64,000 nt of DNA from MED-G105 sp039819085 (lineage in GTDB: Bacteria > Pseudomonadota > Alphaproteobacteria > Caulobacterales > Parvularculaceae), in assembly GCA_039819085.1 (NCBI GenBank), contig JBCBSQ010000006.1:62001-126000 (forward strand), written 5' to 3'. Of this stretch, positions 43,089 through 50,675 are shown in pieces (the stretch's first letter is position 1; each line of letters starts with the position of its first letter). The position numbers and the translations under genes are program-made. The notes beneath the pieces are model-generated. The model saw only the letters and a list, made by a program, of their open reading frames with translations, searched no databases and was not told where the DNA came from.

Positions 43089-44483
43089 ATGATCACGATG
43101 GAGATTCCCTGGCGCTCGCCTGAAGCGGGCTTCGCGCCGTTCGCGGGTGGTCGGCCGTTCGCTGCGCTCCTGCGGACGGGCGCGCGGGCGGCCGACGCCG
43201 GTTGGGCGATCCTCGCCCACGCGCCCCGGCGAACGCTTGAGCTGCGCGATGGCGTCGCCTTTATTGATGGAGAGTCGGCCGCCGGTCGCCCGTTCGACGT
43301 CGCTCGTGGCTGGCTCGAAGCGCTTGCGGCGAGCGCTGCTGACGAGATCGCGGCGGAGGACGCCGCCCTGACGCCGCCGTTCCGACGCGGTCTCCTCGGC
43401 TTTATCGGGTATGAAGCGGCGCGTGAGTTCGAGCCGACGCTTGACTTGCCCGCATCGCCCTATGCGCTGCCGGATCTGGCGCTCGGGCTTTATGAGTGTT
43501 CAGCCGCGTTCCATTTGCCGACGCGTCGCGCGTTCGTCTCCGCGCCGGACCAAAGCGCCGCGCGGCGCATTGCGGCGTCGCTCGGAACGGTTGAGCCGCC
43601 AGCAAGGTTGAATACGGACGAACAGGCGCGCCTATGCACGTCGACCATCGATGGGGGCCGCTATCAGTCGATGGTGGCCGAAGCGGTTGAGCGCATCCGC
43701 GATGGCGCGTTTTACCAGGCGAACCTCGCCCACCGGCCGGAGTTTGACCTGACGGCGCGGCCGTTCGATCTCTTTCGCGCAGTCGCTTCGCGCACCGATG
43801 CGTCCTTTCCCGCATTCCTGCAGTACAAAGAGGGAATAATCCTCTCCGCATCGCCGGAGAGATTTTTCAACGTTCGGCGCGATGAGGGCGTTCTTCGGAT
43901 CGCTGCGGAGCCGATCAAGGGAACGCGGCCCCGCGGCTGGACCAAGGAAGAGGACGCCCGCCTCGCTACGGAGCTTCTGAACGACCCAAAGGACCGCGCG
44001 GAGAACGTGATGATCGCGGATCTGATGCGCAATGACCTCTCCCGCGTCTGCGCTGACGGGTCGGTGCGCGAGGAGCATATCTGCCGGCTCGTCAGTTACC
44101 GGACTGTTCATCATCTGGTGTCGCGAATCTCCGGCCGCCTTCGCAGCGGATTGTCCGCGCTTGAAGCAATGGCGGCGCTTTTCCCTTGCGGCTCGATCAC
44201 CGGCGCGCCGAAAGTCGCTGCGATGCGCACGATCGGCGAGTTTGAAGGCGAGGGCCGCGGCCCCTATTGCGGCGCGATCGGCTACTTTGATGCGTCCGGC
44301 GCGGCTGATTTTTCCGTCGCCATCCGTACGGCGATCATCGAACCCGGCGACGGCTCCATGTCGGCGCCGGTCGGTTGCGGCGTGACTTTAAGGTCCTCCC
44401 CGGAGGAGGAATTTGAGGAAAGCCTGTCAAAGCTTCAATGGCTGGCGCCCTCTGACCAAAAAGACGAGCGCCTGCGGCCGTGA
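43089..44483 (+). CDS. pabB: Aminodeoxychorismate synthase component I
   Basis: This enzyme aminates chorismate to 4-amino-4-deoxychorismate for folate. The 464-residue protein has the chorismate-binding core: SASPERFFNVRRDEGVLRI, the PIKGTRPRG motif whose Lys is diagnostic of PabB as opposed to TrpE, and DLMRNDLSRVCADGSV. It also has FPCGSITGAPKVAAMRTI. The N-terminal region is the usual less-conserved lobe. The next gene (pabA) overlaps it by 4 bp (GTGA), giving translational coupling in the order pabB-pabA-pabC. Confidence 0.94.
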   Translation: MITMEIPWRSPEAGFAPFAGGRPFAALLRTGARAADAGWAILAHAPRRTLELRDGVAFIDGESAAGRPFDVARGWLEALAASAADEIAAEDAALTPPFRRGLLGFIGYEAAREFEPTLDLPASPYALPDLALGLYECSAAFHLPTRRAFVSAPDQSAARRIAASLGTVEPPARLNTDEQARLCTSTIDGGRYQSMVAEAVERIRDGAFYQANLAHRPEFDLTARPFDLFRAVASRTDASFPAFLQYKEGIILSASPERFFNVRRDEGVLRIAAEPIKGTRPRGWTKEEDARLATELLNDPKDRAENVMIADLMRNDLSRVCADGSVREEHICRLVSYRTVHHLVSRISGRLRSGLSALEAMAALFPCGSITGAPKVAAMRTIGEFEGEGRGPYCGAIGYFDASGAADFSVAIRTAIIEPGDGSMSAPVGCGVTLRSSPEEEFEESLSKLQWLAPSDQKDERLRP

Positions 44484-45055
44484 TCGTCATCATCGATAAC
44501 TACGATTCATTCGTGCACAATCTAGCGAGATATGTGCGCGAAGAAGGCGGCGCCGTTCGGGTGCTGCGCAATGATGTTGCGACGACGGCGGATGCGCTGG
44601 ACGAGAAAACGCGCGGCGTGATTTTGTCCCCCGGACCTGATGGACCCGCTGAAGCGGGCGTGTGCGGAGCGATCCTTGATAGCCTGTCCGAAAGGCGTCC
44701 GGATCTGCCCGTCTTTGGCGTGTGCCTTGGCCACCAGTGTCTTGTGGAGGCGGATGGCGGCGAGACGGTTCGTGCGCTAAAGCCTCTGCATGGAGAAGCA
44801 AGTTTCATTTGGCACGATGGCGAGGGCGTCTTTACGGGCGCGCCGTCGCCGATGAGCGCGGGGCGGTATCATTCCCTCGCTTCCCGTCTGCCGGAGACGG
44901 GAGGCGGGCTTGTCCCTTGCGCGTGGAGCGAGGAAGGTGAATTGATGGGCGTGCGCCACCGCTTAAGGCCGCTCCACGGCGTTCAGTTCCATCCTGAATC
45001 CTTGTTGACGCCGCACGGGCGCGTGATCATCCGGAATTTTCTATCCTTATGCTGA
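44480..45055 (+). CDS. pabA: Aminodeoxychorismate synthase glutamine amidotransferase component
   Basis: The subunit releases ammonia from glutamine and passes it to PabB. The 191-residue protein is a class I amidotransferase with the nucleophile Cys in FGVCLGHQ, IIDNYDSFVHNLARYV at the start, LSPGPDGPAEAG, and the HGVQFHPES His-Glu pair. It starts with GTG at 44480 inside the pabB stop. The fold could also serve anthranilate synthase, but operon position supports PabA; one subunit may serve both. Confidence 0.93.
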   Translation: MIVIIDNYDSFVHNLARYVREEGGAVRVLRNDVATTADALDEKTRGVILSPGPDGPAEAGVCGAILDSLSERRPDLPVFGVCLGHQCLVEADGGETVRALKPLHGEASFIWHDGEGVFTGAPSPMSAGRYHSLASRLPETGGGLVPCAWSEEGELMGVRHRLRPLHGVQFHPESLLTPHGRVIIRNFLSLC

Positions 45056-45960
45056 ACGCGGACGAACCAGAGAAGGCTGACTTGATCTGGCGAAATGGCG
45101 CCATCATGTCGGCTGACGGCGCGGTGTCGGCCCGTGATCGCGGCTTCACCCTCGGCGACGGCGCGTTTGAGACAATGCGCCTCCGGGAGGGTCGAATTGT
45201 TTTCTGGGCTGACCATCGCGCGCGCCTTCTGCGCGGCCTTGCTTTTCTCGGCGTCCCGACGCCCGCGTGTCTTGATGAGGCGCCGGAAGGCGTGTTCGAG
45301 CTTGCGCGGCGGCGCGGGCTCGCCGCTGGCGACGCGGTTGCGCGCCTGACGGTCACAAGGGGGTTAAGCGCGCAAGGATTGGCGCCCGCCTCTAATGCGA
45401 CGCCTACTGTCATCGCAACGCTCGCCGCCGCGCCGGAAGCGACGCCGACGCCGCGACAGCTGACGCCCTACACAGAGTGGCGGCGCGGCGTCGAAGCGGC
45501 GTCGCAATTCAAGCATTTGTCCGGATACGCGCCGAATATCGCCGCGGCTCGCGCTGCGCGGTCGGTTGGCGCGGATGACGCCATTCTATTTAACGAGGCG
45601 GGGCGCGTGGTGTCGATCAGTATAGGTAATATATACGCGATTGACGCCGCAGGGTGCGCAGTGACGCCGCCGCTCTGCGACGGGGCGTTGCCTGGCGTTT
45701 GCCGGGCGATATTGATCTCCCGCGGCCTCGTCGACGAAGCGCCGATCGACCGCTCGCGACTCGACGAAGACTTATTGCTGGTTTCAAATGTGGCGCGCGG
45801 CGTACAGACTGCGGAACTGGCGGACGGGCCGCGTTGGTCGACGGCGACGGCGGCGCAAAAGAAAGCCGCCGACCGTCTGCAGGCGGCGTTCGCCGACGCC
45901 CTTGCCGCCGACGCCCTTGCCGCCGACGCCGCACCCGGCGCGGCGAGAATGGAGGACTAG
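45049..45960 (+). CDS. pabC: Aminodeoxychorismate lyase (class IV aminotransferase fold)
   Basis: This PLP enzyme splits 4-amino-4-deoxychorismate into 4-aminobenzoate and pyruvate. The 303-residue protein has SARDRGFTLGDGAFETMR, the PLP Lys in QFKHLSGYAPN, and NEAGRVVSISIGNIYAID. The Ser residues in the 'VSISIGN' block differ from the usual S-x-N/T of BCAT enzymes but fit PabC-like members. It overlaps pabA by 7 bp. The C-terminus bears an Ala-Asp-Ala-Leu-Ala repeat coded by a 15-bp tandem repeat. It completes the pABA branch. Confidence 0.88.
   Translation: MLNADEPEKADLIWRNGAIMSADGAVSARDRGFTLGDGAFETMRLREGRIVFWADHRARLLRGLAFLGVPTPACLDEAPEGVFELARRRGLAAGDAVARLTVTRGLSAQGLAPASNATPTVIATLAAAPEATPTPRQLTPYTEWRRGVEAASQFKHLSGYAPNIAAARAARSVGADDAILFNEAGRVVSISIGNIYAIDAAGCAVTPPLCDGALPGVCRAILISRGLVDEAPIDRSRLDEDLLLVSNVARGVQTAELADGPRWSTATAAQKKAADRLQAAFADALAADALAADAAPGAARMED
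45892..45930 (+). repeat. 15-bp tandem repeat in the pabC 3' end
   Basis: The unit GCCGACGCCCTTGCC is present as two full copies (45892-45906, 45907-45921) and a 9-bp partial copy. It adds an Ala-Asp-Ala-Leu-Ala type repeat to the PabC tail. In-frame slippage could vary tail length without breaking the gene. Confidence 0.8.
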
Positions 45961-45963
45961 CGC

Positions 45964-47124
45964 TTGAAAGCGTTCGAGTTGCCTGCGGATCAGATTGCGA
46001 CGATCGTCTCGGCGCTCGTCGCGGATGAGCTTGGTCGTCGTTTTCGTCGTCGCCTCGATAGCCTCTCCGCGCCGTCGCCCGCCCTGGATGCGGCGCTGGG
46101 AGTCGGAGGCCTTGGCCTGTCGCAAGAGGAGATTGCGGCTTGCGCTTTGCGGGCGACTGCGTTTTTTCATGCGCAAACGGATGAAGTGGACGCGCGTCCA
46201 CAGGCGACGCTCGCGGAATGGGCAGGCGCCCTTTCCACGGCCGTGCGGCGTCGGCTCGTCGCGTTTTCGTTCACCGCCGCCGGCGGCGCGGCCCGACAGC
46301 CCTTTGATCATCTGGCGTCGGACATATTCGCGGAGGCTGCGGGCGTCTCAAGTCTTATCTATGGCCGCCGTCGGCTCGTCTCGTTTGTCGCGCCCCATAG
46401 CCTCCTTGGATTCGTCCTGACCGTGCTTGCGCCGAACCTGCAGCAGATCCCGCGTCTCGACGCGCGGGGGATGACGCCGGAGACGCTGAACGAGACGCTC
46501 GCCTTTGGCGACGTCGTCGTGGCGACGCCGTCCATTTGGCGCTTTCTCGCGCAGGAGGGCGCGCGCGCGCCGGACAATGTGATCGGGGTCTATTTCGGCG
46601 AACCGATGGACGCGGGCCTTTCCAGCCAGCTGCGAACGGCGGGGTTCAGCGCGCAACGGGAGATTTATGGATCGACTGAAACGGGGCTCATCGGCTGGCG
46701 AGACTCTCCGGGGAGGCCTTTTCAGTTGTTTGACGCGCTTTTGAGGAACGGCGACGCGCTTGAACGCATCGGCGCCGATCGCGAAAGGCGGAAGATTGAG
46801 CCGCCCGACCATCTCGAGTGGCGGGACGCAAGGAGTTTTGAAGTCGGCGCGCGCAGAGATGGCGCAGTGCAGATTGGGGCCGTAAATGTGTTCCCGATAC
46901 GGATCGCTACCGTTGTTGAAGCCCATGCGGATGTGGAAAGTTGCCGCATTGATGTAGGGCGTCATTCGGGCGGGTTTGATCGCCTCATCGCCCGGATTGT
47001 CCTGCGTGACGGCTTAACGCCGAGCGAGGGCCGCGCGCGGTCGATCGATCGCCACTGCCGAGAGCGCCTCGAGCCGCATGAACGCCCGCGGATCTATAAA
47101 TTTGAAGACGACGCGGCGGAGTGA
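45964..47124 (+). CDS. Compact AMP-ligase resembling PYP-type 4-coumarate:CoA ligase
   Basis: This 386-residue protein of the adenylate-forming superfamily is much shorter than ordinary acyl-CoA ligases (about 500-550). Motif A5-like IYGSTETGLIGWR is at about residue 234, a degenerate A3-like FSFTAAGGAARQPFDHLASD is near 100-120, and the protein ends at ERPRIYKFEDDAAE. No A10 lysine region is visible. Size and pattern recall the 4-coumarate:CoA ligases that activate the chromophore of photoactive yellow protein. It starts with TTG at 45964, 3 nt after pabC and behind a GGAGGA site, so it belongs to the pab operon. An aromatic acid substrate is inferred. Confidence 0.72.
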   Translation: MKAFELPADQIATIVSALVADELGRRFRRRLDSLSAPSPALDAALGVGGLGLSQEEIAACALRATAFFHAQTDEVDARPQATLAEWAGALSTAVRRRLVAFSFTAAGGAARQPFDHLASDIFAEAAGVSSLIYGRRRLVSFVAPHSLLGFVLTVLAPNLQQIPRLDARGMTPETLNETLAFGDVVVATPSIWRFLAQEGARAPDNVIGVYFGEPMDAGLSSQLRTAGFSAQREIYGSTETGLIGWRDSPGRPFQLFDALLRNGDALERIGADRERRKIEPPDHLEWRDARSFEVGARRDGAVQIGAVNVFPIRIATVVEAHADVESCRIDVGRHSGGFDRLIARIVLRDGLTPSEGRARSIDRHCRERLEPHERPRIYKFEDDAAE

Positions 47125-47204
47125 AAACGCCTGCGGCGGCGTCATTCTCATCGTGTTGAGGCGCTGACCGCCTTGCGTCAGCGTTTGGGTGGCGGGGACA
47201 AGCG

Positions 47205-47236
47205 AAAGGCCGCCCGGCGCTTGCCGGACGGCCTTT
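47205..47236. terminator. Bidirectional terminator
   Basis: A 14-bp stem with one mismatch (47205-47218 with 47223-47236) has a 4-nt loop and A3/T3 flanks on either side. It lies between the ligase gene and the convergent CpaC-N-domain gene, so it can end both transcripts. Confidence 0.85.
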
Positions 47237-47267
47237 ATCCTCAACCAGTCAGCAGGTGGCCGACGCC

Positions 47268-47735
47268 TCAGCGCTGTTGCTGCTCGCCGATGATCGCCTG
47301 CTGGAACTTCTGGTTCAGTTGGTTTGCGACAAGGCCAAACGCCTGTCCGTCGCCAACCGTCACGGTCGGTTCGCATACCGTCATGCAGTTCAGCGTTGTC
47401 CGTTCAGCCGCGCCTTCCTGAAGGACGACGACGTGTTCGCCAACAGCGCGTACACGGACGATAAGATTATCGACACGGTCGCCCTGAGCGTCGAATATGT
47501 ACATGTTCGTCGCGCCGGGGCTTTTTCCGTATAGTAGAAGGTGCCTGCTGTCCTGCACTTCGACATCGGCGATGCCCGGATTGCCGACGACGATCTGACC
47601 GGCGTCGCGAGGTAATTCGTAAGGCTTTACGTAATCCATTGTGAGCCAGACTTCACTGGCGACCGCGCTTGCGGCGGACAGCGCGCTCGCTAGCGCGCCG
47701 ATGGCGGCGGCGGTGACGGAACGGGAAATGGGCAC
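47268..47735 (-). CDS. Secreted CpaC N-terminal-domain-like pilus assembly protein
   Basis: This is a 155-residue exported protein. A signal peptide (about 1-27) precedes a domain matching the N-terminal part of CpaC/RcpA secretins (VKPYELPRDAGQIVVGNPGIADVEV, LLLYGKSPGATNMYIFDAQG). It has no secretin channel domain. A C-terminal Cys pair sits in NCMTVCEPT. It may cap or regulate the secretin, or be an adaptor. It starts with GTG at 47735 behind an AGGAG site. It lies beside the Flp pilus locus but on the opposite strand. Confidence 0.8.
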   Translation of the reverse strand: MPISRSVTAAAIGALASALSAASAVASEVWLTMDYVKPYELPRDAGQIVVGNPGIADVEVQDSRHLLLYGKSPGATNMYIFDAQGDRVDNLIVRVRAVGEHVVVLQEGAAERTTLNCMTVCEPTVTVGDGQAFGLVANQLNQKFQQAIIGEQQQR

Positions 47736-47898
47736 GTGACGCGCTCCTCAGAAAGACTTCACCTTGTCTTATGCCGCTTGTCGGTCAACGAACGCTTAAG
47801 CCTGTGGCGAGAACCTCAGATTGCGCGCGACGCCATGTTTACTGAGACTTAAACGGTACATGTATTATGGGCGTAACTATCAAACTCGGAGCCGACCA

Positions 47899-48609
47899 AT
47901 GACGCTTGAGGCCGAGGCAATCCAAGAAGGCTGCGTGATTGGCGCGCTTCGCCATGTCGATGCGTTCGCGAACGCGTCGGATCCGATCCTGCTGCGGGTC
48001 GTGCAGGCGACATCCTATCGCAAATACCGAGACGGCGAGACAATATCCTCATCCGGACAATATGACGGCTCAGAGTTCTTTGTCGTTATATCCGGGGCGA
48101 TTACGTCGGCGCGGCTCGACGCCGTTTCGGGCTCGATGATCGTGGAGCGCTATGATGCTGGCGAGGAATACGGTATCGCCGCCGCGATCGCTGACAAGGT
48201 CGACGCCGAAGACGCAAACGCGACCCTCTGCGCCGACGGGGAGACGGAAATCGCCGTCGTCGACGCGGACGCATTCCGCGGCATTCTGAAGAATGACGAT
48301 CAACTCGCGCGCGACCTTCTGAATTATGTGGCGAAGCGTGTTGTCGGCGGCGGCCTGAAGGCGGTGACGCCGGAATCGTCCGGCCGCCAACGCATCCATG
48401 AAGCGCTGATGAAGCTTGCGGAGGGCGCTGACGGCCGATGGCGCATTCCCCGCATGCCGAAGCATCGTGAACTCGCTGAACGGGCCCAGGTCGATGAGGC
48501 CCTCGCCGCTGAGACGGTCGCACGGCTGATCGCCAATGGCGTCGTTGCGCGCGACTATCCGGGCCTCGTTATTGAGGATATCGAAGAGCTTCGTCGCCTG
48601 GCGAAATAG
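47899..48609 (+). CDS. Crp/Fnr-like cyclic nucleotide-binding regulator
   Basis: This is a 236-residue protein. Residues about 15-125 form a cNMP-binding beta-barrel (LRHVDAFANASDPILLRVV, YDGSEFFVVISGAIT, YDAGEEYGIAAAIAD). Residues about 155-230 contain a helix-turn-helix (MPKHRELAERAQVDEALAAETV). The phosphate-binding cassette is only partly conserved, so ligand binding is uncertain, and no Fnr-type Cys cluster is present. It is the first gene upstream of flp pilin, same strand, so control of pilus genes is plausible. The start is at 47899, where the family N-terminus begins and a GGAG precedes. Confidence 0.8.
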   Translation: MTLEAEAIQEGCVIGALRHVDAFANASDPILLRVVQATSYRKYRDGETISSSGQYDGSEFFVVISGAITSARLDAVSGSMIVERYDAGEEYGIAAAIADKVDAEDANATLCADGETEIAVVDADAFRGILKNDDQLARDLLNYVAKRVVGGGLKAVTPESSGRQRIHEALMKLAEGADGRWRIPRMPKHRELAERAQVDEALAAETVARLIANGVVARDYPGLVIEDIEELRRLAK

Positions 48610-48638
48610 AGAATTCGAAAATATCGATTTCATCTTCG

Positions 48639-48666
48639 TTAAGCATGTATTTTTAGCCCGATTTAA
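48639..48666 (+). promoter_or_regulatory. Overlapping CtrA-like motifs upstream of flp
   Basis: Two near-matches to TTAA-N7-TTAA overlap here: TTAA-N7-TTTT at 48639-48653 and TTTA-N7-TTAA at 48652-48666. They lie about 85-110 bp before the pilin ATG in an AT-rich segment. CtrA drives pilin and cpa transcription in Caulobacter. Confidence 0.45.
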
Positions 48667-48751
48667 TTTTTCGTCGGCATTGTGCCTAAATCCGATAGGG
48701 AGCCCCTTATCGGCAGCGCAAAGCAAGAACTGGCTAGTTCAGGAGTCGACA

Positions 48752-48931
48752 ATGAAAGCTCTTATCGAGAAGTTTATCGAAGAAGAAAGCGGCGCGACCG
48801 CTATCGAGTACGGCCTCATCGCCGCCCTCGTTGGCGTTGCGATTATCGCCGGCGTTCGCGCGCTGGGCCAGCAGCTCACTCAGACGTTTTCTGAAGTCAC
48901 CTCGACGCTCGACGCTACCGACCCGGGTTGA
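48752..48931 (+). CDS. Flp-family type IVb pilin
   Basis: This is a 59-residue prepilin. A short charged leader (MKALIEKFIEEESG) is followed by the processing site and the hydrophobic N-helix ATAIEYGLIAALVGVAIIAG with the invariant Glu-Tyr of Flp pilins, then a short variable tail. CpaA, encoded 350 bp downstream, would cut after the Gly. It builds the bundle-forming Flp adhesion pilus. It has AGGAG 6 nt before the ATG and its own terminator, so pilin can be made in excess over the machinery. Confidence 0.94.
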   Translation: MKALIEKFIEEESGATAIEYGLIAALVGVAIIAGVRALGQQLTQTFSEVTSTLDATDPG

Positions 48932-48989
48932 TCCCTGGTTTTTAGCGCGAGATTTCGCGATCCTCGCCGAGCGCGGCGAGTTCGGAAGA

Positions 48990-49014
48990 GGGAGCCCATG
49001 CGGGCTCCCTTTTT
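48990..49014 (+). terminator. Rho-independent terminator of flp pilin
   Basis: A perfect 8-bp stem (48990-48997 with 49002-49009) with a 4-nt loop is followed by a T-run. It ends 60-80 bp after the pilin stop. Confidence 0.9.
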
Positions 49015-49277
49015 CTTTGTCCGGAACGGTCGGCACGTGGAATTGCGCGTTCTCGCGCCGTCTAACGCCGGGATGGACATTGCGCGCCGCACTATAGCGC
49101 CGCGCGCAGTTCAGCTTTCCGCAAGGAAGCCGCGACATTGGCCTTAACGCCAGGTTCCTTCGATGGCGGAACGTTTATCTAACTAATTCTTAAGCGGACG
49201 GATACTAGCGTCCCACCCGACCTGCGCGCCCATGCGGCGGAGCAGGCGAGATGCGAATCCGTTAAGAGGGCCCGCTG
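49015..49277 (+). promoter_or_regulatory. cpaA upstream region with CtrA-like site
   Basis: Together with the pilin terminator this completes the 346-bp gap between flp and cpaA. It contains CTAA-N7-TTAA at 49179-49193, one base off the CtrA consensus, about 85 bp before the cpaA ATG. No gene is visible in it. Confidence 0.45.
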
Positions 49278-49784
49278 ATGTTGAGCGCTTTGTTGTTGTC
49301 GATCTTCCCCGCTGCGCTCCTTATCGCCGCCGCGACTGATTTGCATGACTTCAAGATCCCGAACTGGATTTCGCTTGTTCTGATCGCCGGCTATGTGGCC
49401 GCCGGCGTCGCGATGGGCGCTGCGCCCACTGAAATCGCCGAAGGGCTGGCGCTCGGCGCGGCCGTGCTCGTCGTCGGGTTCGGGTTGTTCGCCGTCCGGT
49501 TTTTTGGCGGCGGCGACGCCAAGCTTTTCGCGGCCAGCGCGCCCTGGATCGGCGCTGCGAACTATCTTGACTATCTGCTGGTGACGGCAATCGCAGGGGG
49601 CTACCTCGCCATCCTCATCCTCGTCTTCCGCAAGACGCCGCCCCTGCCTGTTTACGCGCAAGCGCCCTGGATCATGCGGATGCATCAGAACCAACACGAA
49701 TTGCCATACGGCGTCGCTATATCAGCAGGCGGACTGATGACGTTTTCGCAGACGCCTCTTTTTAAGCTCGCCTTTGGCGGTTGA
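49278..49784 (+). CDS. cpaA: Prepilin peptidase CpaA
   Basis: This is a 168-residue inner-membrane aspartyl protease that cleaves the Flp prepilin leader. The two catalytic Asp are in AAATDLHDFKIPNW and the GxGD-type FFGGGDAKLF. It is the short TadV/CpaA type without the N-methylase domain. Six hydrophobic segments are visible. It starts the machinery cluster after the pilin gene. Confidence 0.94.
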   Translation: MLSALLLSIFPAALLIAAATDLHDFKIPNWISLVLIAGYVAAGVAMGAAPTEIAEGLALGAAVLVVGFGLFAVRFFGGGDAKLFAASAPWIGAANYLDYLLVTAIAGGYLAILILVFRKTPPLPVYAQAPWIMRMHQNQHELPYGVAISAGGLMTFSQTPLFKLAFGG

Positions 49785-49793
49785 TCCCGCCGG

Positions 49794-49827
49794 TTAACGC
49801 GATCTTGAGGAGTTTTCTTAAGATTGC
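49794..49827 (+). promoter_or_regulatory. CtrA-like site and inverted repeat upstream of cpaB
   Basis: TTAA-N7-TTGA occurs at 49794-49808, one base from the CtrA consensus. An imperfect inverted repeat (ATCTTGAG...CTTAAGAT) follows within 20 bp. It lies 60-90 bp upstream of the cpaB ATG, in the only sizeable gap between cpaA and cpaB. Confidence 0.4.
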
Positions 49828-49882
49828 GGAGGGCGGCCCCGCCGCCAGCGTTATGGGTCTTGGATAGGACGGTTGTTTCGCT

Positions 49883-50623
49883 ATGAACGCTCCCCGGTTA
49901 ATTGCACTTGGCGTGGCGCTTATCGCCGGCGTCGGCGTCTTCCTCTTCTCGATGCGAGACCGGGTCGACGCGCCAATTGAGATTGTTCAGCGTGTTGAGG
50001 AGAAGACCGCGAAGGTTCTGGTGGCGGCGGTGGATCTGAACCGCGGCGACCGTCTCGGCGCCGACACCGTGAAATGGGTTGACTGGCCTGAAAAAGCCCT
50101 GTCGGAAGCCTATCTCTTGCAGGATGCGACGGATCAGGAAGCGCTCGCGAAGGCGATCGCCAAATCGCTGATCGTCACCGGCGAGCCGATCCTCGAAGCC
50201 AAAATCGTCCGTCCTGATCAGGGCGGCATGATGTCCGCGATCCTGTCTCCGGGAATGCGCGCTGTGACGATGCGGGTCACGCCCGACAGCGCCTCCGGCG
50301 GGTTTATCCTTCCCGGAGATCGCGTCGACGTCTACCACACCTTTCCAAGTCTCTTGAACAACGAGACCGAGTTCAGCCTTCTTCTTGAGAACGTCAAGGT
50401 GCTCGCGATCGACGCCACCTATGTCGAGTCTCCGGAGATGTCGCATATCGGCGGCGCGACGGCGACGCTTGAGATGACGCCCAACGACGCCGCTTTCTTC
50501 ACGACGGCCCGCAATTCGCGCGGCCAGATGACCCTCGCGTTGCGCAGCGCCTTCGAACCGAAAAAGCCGTTCGCGGAGCGCCGCCGCACGCACGTTGATG
50601 TCATTCGTTATGGACGCTCCTAG
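49883..50623 (+). CDS. cpaB: Flp pilus assembly protein CpaB
   Basis: This is a 246-residue inner-membrane-anchored periplasmic protein. One N-terminal span (residues 5-23) is followed by an SAF-type domain (AKVLVAAVDLNRGDRLGADTV...) and the RcpC/CpaB region (LSPGMRAVTMRVTPDSASGGFILPGDRVDV). It probably links the inner-membrane platform to the CpaC secretin. It is in the cpaB-C-D-E-F-tadB-C cluster. Confidence 0.93.
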   Translation: MNAPRLIALGVALIAGVGVFLFSMRDRVDAPIEIVQRVEEKTAKVLVAAVDLNRGDRLGADTVKWVDWPEKALSEAYLLQDATDQEALAKAIAKSLIVTGEPILEAKIVRPDQGGMMSAILSPGMRAVTMRVTPDSASGGFILPGDRVDVYHTFPSLLNNETEFSLLLENVKVLAIDATYVESPEMSHIGGATATLEMTPNDAAFFTTARNSRGQMTLALRSAFEPKKPFAERRRTHVDVIRYGRS

Positions 50624-50675
50624 CGCCGACAAGAGGAACAAGGATGCAGCCGGAAAGGCTGCGAAGGTGGACCCC

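Noticed and set aside
42917..43096. N-terminal extension of the AI-2E-family permease
   Set aside because: Would overlap pabB and precede a clear AGGAG-ATG start at 42916.
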